64,000 bases of DNA from Cytospora piceicola (Eukaryota; Ascomycota; Sordariomycetes; Diaporthales; Cytosporaceae): contig JALQBC010000031.1 in assembly GCA_023375675.1 (NCBI GenBank), positions 372,001 to 436,000 on the forward strand. The letters run 5' to 3'. The position numbers and the translations under genes were made by a program. Shown here in pieces: positions 22,197 through 32,989 of the stretch. The notes beneath the pieces were generated by a model. It saw only the letters and a program-made list of their open reading frames with translations. It did no database searches and was not told where the DNA came from. Numbering within the stretch: the first letter of the stretch is position 1; every line of letters begins with the position of its first letter.

Positions 22197-24225
22197 TTAT
22201 ACCTCCTCCTTAACCCTCTCCTCTCCCACAAGCACACCCCCACTGCCACCCTTGACCTTCTCGGCCCTCTGCCTCTGGCCCTCTGCGCGTTGTGCCATCT
22301 GCTCTTTTTGCTCCCGTATCGCAGTGCAGAATCTCGACCCTGCACGTAGCTTCTCGCCTTTCCATATGAATATGAACGGGATTGCACACATGAGACAGCT
22401 CAAACCGGCAAGCAGACTCGAGGCGCCAGCTATGCCGAGACGGTTGTACATTGGGGTACAGGCGAACGGCAGGACGGTGGCAAGGACAGAGCGGGAGCAT
22501 GAAGCTGCGGCATTCGCTGACGCGGCGAAGATTTCGTACGCGTCGGTAAGGTAGTTCAGCTGTATGGTGGAGGAAATCAGTCAGCTGGCAACTTCTGCTG
22601 GAACACGAAGAAGACGGGGCAGTGACATACCAGCGCCATGAATATCAACTGGAAACCCATCCCGAAGGGAATCCCACTCAACATGGGCACCCAAAACGGT
22701 ATGCTCTCCCTACTCGTCCATCCCAGCCAGAACAGACTGATGACAAACAGTGGTCCACCTAGACATGCCAGAGGCAGCCGCCTATATTCCTCCTTTCGCG
22801 TCCATGGCCTGCCTTCATCCTGGGCCTTCTGGAGGTAAGCATCCCACCCGATGAATACCGGCAGAGCAAGCAGCGCACCCGCGCCGATCGTCAGGAAAGT
22901 CAAGCCTTCGACGCCGCGGGAGAGTCCATAGAGGCCCACGTAGATGATCGAGAAGGCCTGGAACGTCATGTAGAAGATTGCATAGCACAGAGACAGATAC
23001 ATACATGTCGCACTGACAATCAGCTCGAAAAACAACATGCGGATCGGCCGGGTCAGGACGCGGACGAGCAGCTGATTCAAATCCGTCTCCTCGAGCTCGT
23101 GCGGCGCGACGACGTTGGCCTTGGGGTCTTCGCGACGGATACGCTGGGCCCGGCGAAGAAGGAGGATCGGCCCGTATGTTTCGGGCAGGAAGGCTAGAGG
23201 TATCAAGGATACTCCCGCGACAATCAGAGCGATCCAGAAGGCCCATCGCCAGCCGATCGTTGGGGGGCAGTAACCGGAAATGATGGGAGCAATGAGAGGC
23301 CCGAAAACAGTAGTCTGCATATGAGCTGTCAGTACCCGCTAGACAAAAGAGGAACAGGAGCACGGAGAGGACTTGCCGCCATGAAAGCAGCCATAGCTCG
23401 CCCCCTCGTTCGGTGTTCACCGTAGATATCGGCCATGATACCAGCCACAATGGCAATAGGGGCACTGGCAAATACTCCAACCAGAAGCCTAAAGATGAGA
23501 AACGCAGGCCAGTTTGGTGCTAGAGCACATGCCATCGTCCATATAATGAACAACATGAAAGTCCCGATGACGCTTGGTCGACGACCGAATTGTTCTGTCA
23601 TGGGGGCCCAGATGATCGGACCTAGGTAGAATCACGGTCAGAGACTGGAACAGCTTCGGGCTTGGTACATAGTTCTTACCAAAGATATAACCTGGAATAT
23701 GGTCAGCACAAGAAGTAATATCAAGCAAAATACAGATTGGACCTCGTACTCACCAACGAGAAATATGGAGATGGGCAACACCGATTGGGTCTGAGAGGTG
23801 ATGTTCCATTCTTTTGTAATATAGGGTATGGCATTGCTAGGCAGCGCACTTCCTATTGTTGAGTTTATGACCGTAGTCATAGTTGTGAAAACAATCCAGG
23901 CCTTCCTTGCCTTGCTCCAGTTGTATGGATTCTCGGGGTCATTTGGTAGCCATGCCACAAGTGTCCTGTCATCGTCACTGGACACAGCAGATCCCGGACT
24001 TTCATCTGCGACATTGTTGTCTGCCCGTTCTTCGCGGTACCTAGACGTTGCATCTTCATCGTCGATTTCGCTGACAAGACGATGCAAGCGGCTTTCACCA
24101 CCTTAAGACTGTCATTATCGGCGACACAGCGAAGTGTCTTGGGAGGGGCAGATGGTCATGTACTCACGGCTGAGATGAGGCCGAACTTCCGGTCCGGCTT
24201 CGTCAGTGTGTTCAGTCACAGCCAT
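22197..24225 (-). CDS. MFS multidrug transporter, DHA1 type
   Basis: Six exons (24225-24168, 24101-23754, 23691-23680, 23621-23377, 23314-22631, 22559-22197) give 569 residues. The cytosolic N-terminus ends in the DHA1 hallmark ENPYNWSKARK. The motif A region is APMTEQFGRRPSV, followed by RGRAMAAFMATTVFGPLIAP and a PETYGPILLLRRA loop. About twelve membrane segments are visible. Exon 3 is only 12 bases (encoding GYIFG with its borders). The fourth intron begins with GC rather than GT (GCAAGT), which is needed to keep the conserved AFMATTVFGP spacing. DHA1 proteins export drugs, toxins or polyamines by proton antiport. It is convergent with the NCS1 gene. Confidence 0.9.
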
Positions 24226-25124
24226 CGACAAGGTGTTCAGGGCACAGAAGGAGGGGACAGAAGGGCTTTGTGGGAGTCCTTGCGTGTGTTTATAGGATGA
24301 TGGTACAAGGTCTCGAGTATTATCCTCATAAGGAAGTCAAGGAGTCACCGGATTATGAGGGCCATGGAAATTTGACAGGATATGATATGGCGAGCAGCTT
24401 GGGAGATGTATTTTTATTTGAAAAACCGATGTGCCTGCCGTCTTTCGGCGATTAACCCAACACGTTGGTAGGCGTGGTTGGGTCGCCCTACACCAACGCG
24501 AAGCACGACCGATGTGAATCCGGGCATAACTAAATGGCGGTTATTGCCGGAGGAAGAAGCAAACGGAGTCAAGCTCATTGGACAAAGCGGCGATGATCGG
24601 GACAGAGACGACGCCCTAATCCGTCATGATATATGATTATTCCGAAATGCGGTCATGCCCGGCCGTCCGCATTAGAGCAGTGTTAAAGTTGGGCGTGAAA
24701 AGAGTTGGGGAAGTTGAGAGTCGGTGTGCCGCATTCCTAGACCGGAGCCCACTTTGCCGCCCACAGGTCACACCCGTCCGGGGTCGTCGATCCTTTGCCC
24801 ATGCCGGCGACGGCGCCCCCACGCTTATAATCTGCAGTATGACTGGTAACGAGGACCCAGAAGGGTTCCCAGCTACACTCCAACCGGCGATGTCGGGCTC
24901 AGGGGGTCCCGACAGAGGCAGTCCTGTAATAGTAACACCTTGCGAATAGCGGTCACAGCATGGCATCAATGCTGCATGTGTTGCGTGTAGTTGGACCGAG
25001 CACCTTTGTCCTTGTCCGTTGGGAGCATCTTTTCCGTTTGGAGTGGGCATCAATCCAAAGAATCATCCACGCCTGCTCAGAAGCTCGCAAAGGCCTCGGA
25101 CGCTCGATAGTTGGAAGCAGTTGA
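24226..25124. other. intergenic, no supported gene
   Basis: A pair of overlapping frames on opposite strands at 24626-25053 has no family character. The MFS promoter and the 3' end of the prefoldin gene lie here. Confidence 0.5.
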
Positions 25125-25732
25125 TTATGTCTCGAGGTTGATACTGCGGCCGAACCGTGCGTAGAGCTCTACCTTCAACTGTGTCATCTCTTCTTTCGCC
25201 GTGCTGAGCTTGTCCTCCAGCTGAGAAACTTCCTCATCGATCTGGGTTGTAGACGCCTCGAGCATTTCCTGCGCTTGTGACACCGTCACATGGAAGAACG
25301 AATCGCCAATCTTGTATCTGTTGTTGGCGAAGCAAATTAGTGCTGGTTCGCATCGATACGAGCTGCGGTGCGGTACCTACGGTATCTTGTCATCCTCATC
25401 TGCGAGCTCCAACTCCATGGTGATGTCGTCCAGCTCCTCTTTCTCCTTCTGTTGTGGCCGTCAGTACATATATCGTTAGGTCAACCGTCCGAGGGTGTTG
25501 GGGTCCGAAGGAGTCGTCGCGCACGTTCTTAACCTTCAGTCCCTCCTCATATTTGAGCTCCCGTTGGTGTAGCCGACTGAATCTGTTGATCTTGTCCTGG
25601 TCTTCTTTTCTGACCTCGACCTCGTCGCCGACGGCCTTTTCGTCTTCTTTCGTGAGCTGGTAAAAGAGGCTGTTAATCGGAGGAAACACGACGGAAGAGG
25701 ATCCAGCAAGTGCTTACCATACGTCTCTGCAT
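25125..25732 (-). CDS. GIM3: prefoldin subunit 4
   Basis: Four exons (25732-25718, 25656-25525, 25448-25381, 25317-25125) give 135 residues. The first exon is 15 bases (MQRRM). The protein is a beta-type prefoldin: two long helices of heptads around a short hairpin. Characteristic segments are RREDQ-like VRKEDQDKINRFSRLHQRE, then YKIGDSFFHVTV and the ending LKVELYARFGRSINLE, which identify subunit 4. Prefoldin is a cytosolic hexamer that delivers unfolded actin and tubulin to the CCT chaperonin. It is divergent from the CENP-W gene with 425 bases between starts. The length matches fungal orthologues. Confidence 0.95.
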
Positions 25733-26157
25733 CTTGACAGCGCTTCGGGTTGTGATTTGCGAGTCTGGCAAAGGTGGTTGTTCCAAATGTAATGGTGAGG
25801 TCGTTGCTGCTCTTTGGTAGTCCCAAGTCAAGTCAAAGCTCCAAACTCCAGCTCACTCAAACGTTTGATCAAGCTTCTGGATAATTCCGGGGCGGCAATG
25901 CGGGGACGGTGCGAAGTTACAGTGCGATATACGGTACGGAGACGATGTGCATTGATCCCGGGACGGTGCCGCCATGACGCTGTCACATGTGATTGGCAGG
26001 ACCCACGAAAGGGTCCAATTGTGCCTGCCGATTCGACCGTTGAATTGTGCATGTCAACAATCCGACCTCGGCAGTCACTTGGACTTGGGAGAGCTTCGTA
26101 TGTGCGCAACAGCATCCTTTCATTCAATCACCCACCATCTCGGCACCACAACGCAAG
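25733..26157. promoter_or_regulatory. bidirectional promoter region, prefoldin 4 / CENP-W
   Basis: 425 bases separate two divergent housekeeping start codons. The region is not coding in any convincing frame. Confidence 0.55.
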
Positions 26158-26591
26158 ATGGCGCCCGGACAGAAGATGTATCCACGGGCGACCGTGAAGA
26201 AGATCGCCAAAGCGCACTCTAACTGCAATGTTAGCAAGAATGTCGATGTCATGGTGAGCAACTGCCTGCCAACCACGGCGCGTCTTTGCAGGCGACACGG
26301 AACACGCGCTGACTGTCCGCCTACCAAACAGATGTTTCTCGACTACGTACTCTTCATGCAAACGTGCGCGAACGATTCCGAGATCGATCCAACCTAATAA
26401 GCCTGCTGATTGGTACCTAGGATAATGAAAGAGGCAGCAATCGAGTCGAAACAAGGGAGCGAAAGAGGTGTCACTGCGAGGAGTGTCAAGAAGGTTACCG
26501 GGGTAAGCAATGAGTCTGCTGCTCCTCCAAGGCTGGATAATGCTGACTAGTTGCTTTGCTACAGGATGCCCTCGCAAAATTCAAGGGTTGA
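26158..26591 (+). CDS. WIP1: centromere protein W (CENP-W) histone-fold protein
   Basis: Four small exons (26158-26253, 26332-26363, 26421-26502, 26565-26591) give 78 residues, too fragmented to appear as a long open frame. The protein begins MAPGQKMYPRATVKKIAKAH, continues with NVSKNVDVMMFLDYVLFM and GVTARSVKKV, and ends in DALAKFKG. This order (a short basic start, RATVK helix, long central helix, ARSV loop and terminal KFKG) is that of CENP-W. CENP-W pairs with CENP-T and, with CENP-S/X, forms the CENP-T-W-S-X complex at the inner kinetochore. All four junctions have GT-AG borders and preserve frame. It is divergent from prefoldin 4. Confidence 0.9.
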
Positions 26592-27581
26592 GGAATGAAC
26601 GGCCAGATCTGAACATTTACATCAGAGTATGCGCAATAGATCGAGAGGCATGTTGGTCGCGTCCCATCCGGCAGAACGGACAGTCAAGATCAGCAAGCAG
26701 CAAAAACCACCACCCAGCGCCGTGTCTCTGTACACGATGTTGCTGGCATCTGGCTCCTGGAAAGACAGGGCTTGTACGAGCGAGGATATGACAGTCATTC
26801 CAGGGTCCCAGGTCTGTTGTACCCAGTACAGTACGAGACTACATGTACGAGTCGCGTGTGGTTGTGGGGCGGCTATGTACGGTACAGGTGTGCATCGTAA
26901 GGAGGTCGTTGTTGCTATTGGAGCTTGTGCGAGTTGTACCTGAGCTTGAGGCTGAGATCAAAATACCTTAATCAAGCATTCTTCATTATAAAGATGGTCC
27001 AAGTAGGTATATCTGTCAGCTATGTGCTCACGTGTGCGTGCAATCGTCCAGCAAGGGCATTGAACATCCAAACGTTCCGTGGTCGAAAACGGCAGTGGTC
27101 CGTTTTGGACCCTCTGAAGTACCTAGGTATTCCAGCTGCAGGGTTTGCACAGGCCACCCACTTTAGTATGTAGCTGCCATAGTAGCTAGAGTGGGTAGGT
27201 ACCTACTTTCAGTACGCCGCCTACCACCAAAATTTCCACTCTTCAGCCCATCTGGACTAAGCTTCCAACAGCTCTGTCATCCCACAATGAACAACAACCA
27301 TCTACAGAAATAGAAACCAGCAACTTCATTCCCAACCACATCGCACCTAAGGAACCTTCCTTTGCCCAACCTCTTTACTCGACGTCTGGAGATCCCTCCA
27401 ATTCAAATTATTCCTTCGCAAACCTCTCGAGCAGACCTGCCACGCGCAAGTGCAAACGAAACCACATCGTCAATTCGATTGCATCACCAGACCTGTCGCC
27501 GACTGTCCACCACATTTCCTTTGTTGATCCTTCGGTTCTCAATCCTACCTTCTTTTCCCTCGACCTCCGATACAATCGAAA
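26592..27581. other. intergenic and 5' leader of the YAG7-like gene
   Basis: No supported gene. A TAGGTACCTAC-type motif lies at about 27196-27206. The last 300 bases are rich in CA and CT like a fungal 5' untranslated leader. Confidence 0.5.
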
Positions 27582-29208
27582 ATGGCCGCCTCGTCAGTCC
27601 AGAACCCTCCAGTTCAGTCCGAGTCCAAGTCTTCCAAGAAGAAGAAGTCCAAGGCTGCGGCTGAGCAAATCGAATCTCCCGCCCAGGCTGCCACTCCTGA
27701 GCAGTCAGGCTCTGTGTCCGGAAACAACGATGTCTCTGACAACGCCTATGTCAGGGAGCTGAAGAAGTTCGTAGCCCTTGCCTGATCAACCCTCAGTGTC
27801 GACCTGGTAGCTAACCAACCCCGCTTTACAGGGGCATTCGCAACACCAACAAGAAGATCGTAAGCATCCCTTGGCCCTATCTCGCACACCCCTGATCAAG
27901 CCGTCTAACACATGCCTCCAGTCCAATGCTTCCAAGACCCAAGCCCTGATTGACGAGCACCAAGGCAAATCCCCCGAGGAGCTCGTTGCTTCCAAGATCA
28001 TCAACGCCGACCAGAAGAAGCAAGTCGACAACCTGAACAAGTTGAAGGCCGAAGTCGCTCGCTACGAGGAGCAGCTCGTCCAGTTCCAGAAGGTCGACGA
28101 GGAGTATCGTGCGAAGTTGGCTTCTGTCAAGGCCGATACTGAGAAGACTTTGTCCGAGAAATACGAGCAAGAGAAGGCCGATGCTTCTGCTGAGGCTAAG
28201 GACAAGGCTGAGGCCGACGCCAAGAAGTCGTTGCACGATGGCTTCTTAGTTCTCTCCCAGTTCCTCCGTCTTGCCGCCCACCGACGGGCTGAGGCTCCCG
28301 GATCTGAGGATGACGAGGACATGGCTCTCGAGGGCATCCTGCTCAGCGTTTACGGCGGTGATGAGCCCGCAGTTGCTGCTATGTTGAAGCTGTACGAGGG
28401 CACCGACGATGAGACTACTGGAGTGGATGGGGCTTCTCTGCAAACCACCTGTGAGTCTCGAAGCAACATCTTGTTACCTAGTGGATGCTGACATGCCACA
28501 GTCGCTACGGTCAAAGCCTCGGCTGCCGCACACTCTGCTCCTTTGTACCAGTTGGCGGCGGAGGCCGAGACTGCCCCTGTTGAGGATGCCGATGCTGTTC
28601 AGACCGACCCTACCATTGCCAACGCAGGATTGACTGAGATCGATGCTGGAACTGACACCGCCTTGACGACCATTTTGACCAATGGTCACTCCGACGAAAT
28701 CCCTGTAGACGCATCCATCGCCAACGCAGACCTTGGTGATAACGCTGCCAATGCCGCCGCCGAGAACCAGTGGGACATAGGTAACGATTTGGACGCTTCG
28801 CAGGAGTGGGTCGAGGTCAAGGTGCCTGTTGAGTCTCCTCAGACCGAGACTGCCCCCAGCGCCCCCACTGCTACTATCACCACCACCACTCCTTCCTGGG
28901 CTGATGACCACCCTGTGCCCTCGCCGTCTGAGGTACGTCAAAGCGTGAATCCTTCTGAAAACCCGTGCGATGCTGATAGTTCCAAGACACAAGCTGCTAC
29001 CCCCGCCCCCGCTGCTGCTGACCCCAACGATGGTTTCCAGTCTGTCCAGCGCCGTGGTGGTAACCGTGATGGTGGATTCCGTGGACACCGAGGCCGTGGC
29101 CGTGGCGGTTTCGGACGCGGCGATGGCTACCGAGGCCGTGGACGTGGTGGTCCACGAGGCGGTGCGCGAGGCGGTCCCCGCCGCGACGCTGCTGAGGCGT
29201 CGTCATAG
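27582..29208 (+). CDS. YAG7: YAG7-family RGG-repeat protein
   Basis: Exons 27582-27766, 27832-27859, 27922-28450 and 28502-29208 give 482 residues. A Lys/Ala-rich N-terminus (SSKKKKSKAAAEQ) leads to the YAG7 dimerisation domain, with YVRELKKGIRNTNKKI built across two introns, then SPEELVASKIINADQKKQ. A coiled-coil helix follows at about residues 100-170. The C-terminus is Ala/Thr-rich, then carries RGG/RGRG repeats (about residues 435-475) typical of RNA binding. The first donor is GTTCGT, chosen because it restores ELKKGIRN. A possible 54-base intron at 28932-28985 would remove 18 residues in frame; it is left unspliced here. The family is a conserved cytosolic, probably ribosome- or mRNA-associated protein. 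Confidence 0.85.
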
Positions 29209-30328
29209 AGGGCGCGCCACCATCGCCAAAGACGCAATCAATTGCGGCTGAGGCGAATGGGTATGGACTCGGGCTCTCAAACAGGCCATCGCCTGAGTCG
29301 CCACCGTACCCGTGTACAACATCTGCATCAACAACCGGATTCATTTTGGCGTAACGAGCGTGCTGTTCACAACGCCACACTTATAAGGGTTTCTGCGGCC
29401 AACACATTCACTCCGCCCTCTCCTATCGGCTTTGTCGAGATGGGAGATTATGACTGGCCGTTTTCCAAGATGTGCCAGGAGGGGTGGTAGAAGTAATAGC
29501 GTCTGGCTACTTACCTTCAGTTTTAGGTTAGGTTGTCAAGATGTGGATTACGGGCAATGACTAATGAAAAAAAAATCCACAAAATATGGTCTGGTCTGGG
29601 AACAGCCTAGTTTCCTCTTTCGGTCCAGACGGTGGTGTTGTGACATGGACATGGACTGAGACTGGACAGGGCTGTGAAATTCTGACTTGATGCCACTGGG
29701 CTTGGACCCTTTTCCCTTTTGTGTTCCCTTGTTGCGGTAACTTGGTCAAGGAGGTTAATGGTCGGCTACATCAATACCCGGTTGGTTTACGGATTTGTAC
29801 TTATGGAAACAGATAAAGGTGCATAGCCTTTGCAAAGCATGAGTTGCATGATGGAATTCCAATCCATAGGTATTACGGTTGGTGATCAGGTCGTGGAATA
29901 CGGCTGGTCGGCGGTGCGCGCAATGCCTGCGTAAAGTACCAACAATATGAGATACGAGCTTTTATACCCATCATCCTTTCTGCCATGGCTGGTCTTCCTC
30001 AGACGTACTCAGTGCTGTATTCCCCGCAACGCCACCCCCTCTCCCTTTTTTGTCCCTTCTCGAACTTCTTATAACAGCAGTCAGCATAGGTACTGGCCCC
30101 GCCCCCCGCCCCCCCTGGACTCGCAGTGGACGGCCAGCTGGCGGGATAGGACTGTACGAATTCTGCGAGGGAGTGGGTAACCTCGTTTTACATTCACCGG
30201 TGGGATGGAGACCTACAATATCAATAGGTAGAGCTAAACATAACACCTTCGAGGAATGAGTGTGTTGGGGATGGGTGCATCGACACGAAGCCAACCACCG
30301 GGCTCGCCGCCATTCATAGCTCGGGAAG
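29209..30328. other. 3' region and intergenic, nothing recognised
   Basis: The first 300 bases probably are YAG7 3' untranslated sequence. No coding frame with support follows. Confidence 0.45.
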
Positions 30329-30595
30329 ATGACTGGTGATCACGTCTCACACGGTCACAACGAATCCTCCTATCCCGGCAGCATCTATGTCACAAACTTT
30401 ACGGTGCTCATTCTCATGTTTTCCGCGTTAGCAATATCCGCCTGGCGAGTTATTGTATTGCTCCGACGACGAGCTGCGCCTTGCAGCCGGACATTCCTAA
30501 CTTGCGACCCTGATATCCGAGAAGACCCGGAGGGATATACGGTGATGTACCGGGAAGAGGAACCTGTTGCTTGGGTAACTTCCCCCAGGATTTAA
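30329..30595 (+). CDS. possible small single-pass membrane protein
   Basis: An 88-codon open frame from ATG to stop without introns. Residues 1-20 are polar (MTGDHVSHGHNESSYPGS). A clear hydrophobic helix follows at about 22-45 (VTNFTVLILMFSALAISAW), then a positive cluster (LLRRRAAPCSR), then an acidic tail. This is a normal N-out/C-in topology pattern. No family is recognised, and the frame could be chance, so confidence is low. Confidence 0.35.
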   Translation: MTGDHVSHGHNESSYPGSIYVTNFTVLILMFSALAISAWRVIVLLRRRAAPCSRTFLTCDPDIREDPEGYTVMYREEEPVAWVTSPRI

Positions 30596-31236
30596 AGTCA
30601 ACAGCCTTCACTAGTCAGTCCAAGAACTGCATCTACGTGGTCATGGCGGCCTTGCAGAACTGTGGCCCCCGGCGTCATCTTCGGTCTTGGAGAACATGCG
30701 AGCTAATATATCGGCCTTGGTGACTGAGGTCCGGTCAGAGCCAAGAAGAGAAACTGGAGAGAGGAGCAGGGATGGAAGTTTGAGTTGTCAATCTGGGTCA
30801 AAGTCACATCATGTATAGTGGATTCAAGGGACTTTAAGGGCGAGATATCATGGAGCGAGACTGAGTAGGCAGGGGGGGGGGGGCATCCTCCTGCTTTCCA
30901 AGGTCTGGAGGAGGCCGTTGATACCTAGCACTTTTACGAGTCAATTTTATTTGACTTGGTGTCTCAGCATACCAAAACAGGCCTGTGGAAATTCATGTCA
31001 TAAAGCCATAATAGTCATATGTTAATTGGGGGTATCTGTTCAGCGGTTCACCGCACACATCTAGTGATGCCGTCGCCTCCCATCCCCTCCTGCCAAGTAT
31101 AGATATATTAAACTTAGGCAAACTCTCACTGCACGATCCATTACCCCTGCATATTTCCCACTTCCACCAGGGACGAGTGAAATAGCCATCAAGCGAGCCT
31201 GCATCTCCCCTTCTCTTGCTTTTTCTCGCTTGTGCT
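30596..31236. other. intergenic with a G12 tract
   Basis: No gene seen. A run of 12 G lies at 30872-30883. Confidence 0.5.
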
Positions 31237-31526
31237 TCACCTCCGGGTAGGAGGGTTAGTCCCGTTGCCGTAGAACTTTTGGTCAAAGTTGTTCAGACGG
31301 CGTTGCATGTTCTGGCGCTGTTGTTCCGGGGTCGGCGCCGGACCGGGCTGGTATTGTCTTTCTTGGACGGAGCGGGTGTCATAGATGTACGGCTCAAGCA
31401 TGCCGCTCCCTCCAGATGACCTAGATACTGTTAGCTTCCAGACACTTGGAATGACTTGAGGACGCATTGGGCTCACCTCTGTGTAGAGGACCCGGAGGTG
31501 CTGTTGGATCCGCTTCTGTGGCTCAT
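31237..31526 (-). CDS. small conserved-looking hydrophilic protein (two exons)
   Basis: Exon 1 (31526-31477) encodes MSHRSGSNSTSGSSTQ. After a GTGAGC...CTAG intron, exon 2 (31420-31237) encodes SSGGSGMLEPYIYDTRSV and runs on to a C-terminal PPTRR. The total is 77 residues. The junction falls inside an Arg codon and keeps the frame. The second exon is rich in Gln, Arg and Asn and has no membrane segment. I know no function. Small proteins with a LEPYIYDTR-type stretch look like conserved fungal hypotheticals (inference). Confidence 0.6.
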
Positions 31527-32989
31527 TGTATCGGCTTGGATGGAGTGAAAGTGCCGTAGTCAAGAAAGAATTGTTACCCAGGTGGTTTCCGTGCAGATTT
31601 GATGGTGATGTATATATAAATGCTTTGATTCGCAGCGAGCTGTGTGGTATGCATGCATCCTCCTTAAGAAAGGGGCAGGAATATTTTCGTGCCATATTAT
31701 ATAGTCAGGCCCTTTTCGCTGTGATGTCTGTTTGGTACTGTTGTTGTCGTGATATCTGAGAATCAAACATTCTATGAACTAATACTATACCGAACTGCTT
31801 TACGTCTGTCAGGTTTTGATACACAACTGAATGAAGTCCTCTCATAGGTGGGTACAGTTAGGGGTGTCTATGCCAGGTACCTGTCCAGCTGGGTGGTATT
31901 AACTCTGCAGCTGGTGCAGCTGGTTCTCTTCTAATTTTTATTTGTAGGCGGATGGCACTAGGGATGCATACTGCAGTCTCACAACCCATTTTCTCTTCTG
32001 TGTTGAATGGTTCGCTTCGAGGAATCTGGGGAAAGCTTCCATTGTCGCCATGGACCTAACCAAAATAAGTATGTACATATATTTGATGAGCATTGCATAC
32101 ATGCAGGGAAGCAGGGACATGTTCGATTCCATCTCCTCCAGTGCACCTACTCACCCTCAGAAAGCAATAACGTGGTAAAGTTGACCCCCCGGGGCCACTC
32201 CCACCAGTGACTTCCACGACCTCTCACAAATCATCCCCGATAAGCTGCCATAGCACTCGACGCTCTGCTGAAACAACTTCTATTTTCTTCACGTAGACCT
32301 GCTCACGTGCAAGCTTCGAGAAGACAGGAATTATGTTCAGGTGGGCACTGGCTTTTATAATACACAAACATTGCATGTGTCATACACTGCTGATATCAAG
32401 AACGAATGCGGCTCGCGGATGCTCGGCAATGTTCTTCGCCGGGGATAGATTATGAAGCCGACGAAGGGCGTATTTCCCTGCACCGATACAGGTTTGATTT
32501 CATACAGAACAGTATCAATGAGCCCCACGCTGAGCCTACCTGTCAGCCAAGGCAGCCTGGCTGCGCCCATGTGGTGTGATGTGACATGTGGGCCTGACTG
32601 CAGAATCACAGTGATCAGGAGCATCTATTGGACCACAATTTCCATGTAGTACGGATCTACAGTCTTTCTCGGTGAACAGTGTCTCCTCAGCCCCCCCCCC
32701 CTCTGCCCCCAAATTCGGCCCAAGAATATGTCCTTCACAGGCGGATTACAGGGGCCTGGTCAGGAATACGCCTGGATGCCTGTCTGGGCAATACTGACGT
32801 GGCATGCGGCTCTGCGAGGGTGGGACAGGTTTCGTACCTGTTCTAGCTTCGATGGATTTACTTTTCATAGCCTCAAACTCAAAGAATTTCTATTCTTTTG
32901 GTGTTGGTTGGTATACTTTGGTTCATTCTGAGGACTTCTCCTAATCTGGGCGCATAATACTTATTCCCACCATATTCCACTCCACCAAT
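31527..32989. other. intergenic, no supported gene
   Basis: Several short frames on both strands lack coding character. A C11 tract lies at 32691-32701. Confidence 0.5.

Noticed and set aside
28932..28985. possible 54-base intron in the YAG7-like gene
   Set aside because: GT and AG borders exist, but the frame is open either way and the branch region is weak; left unspliced.
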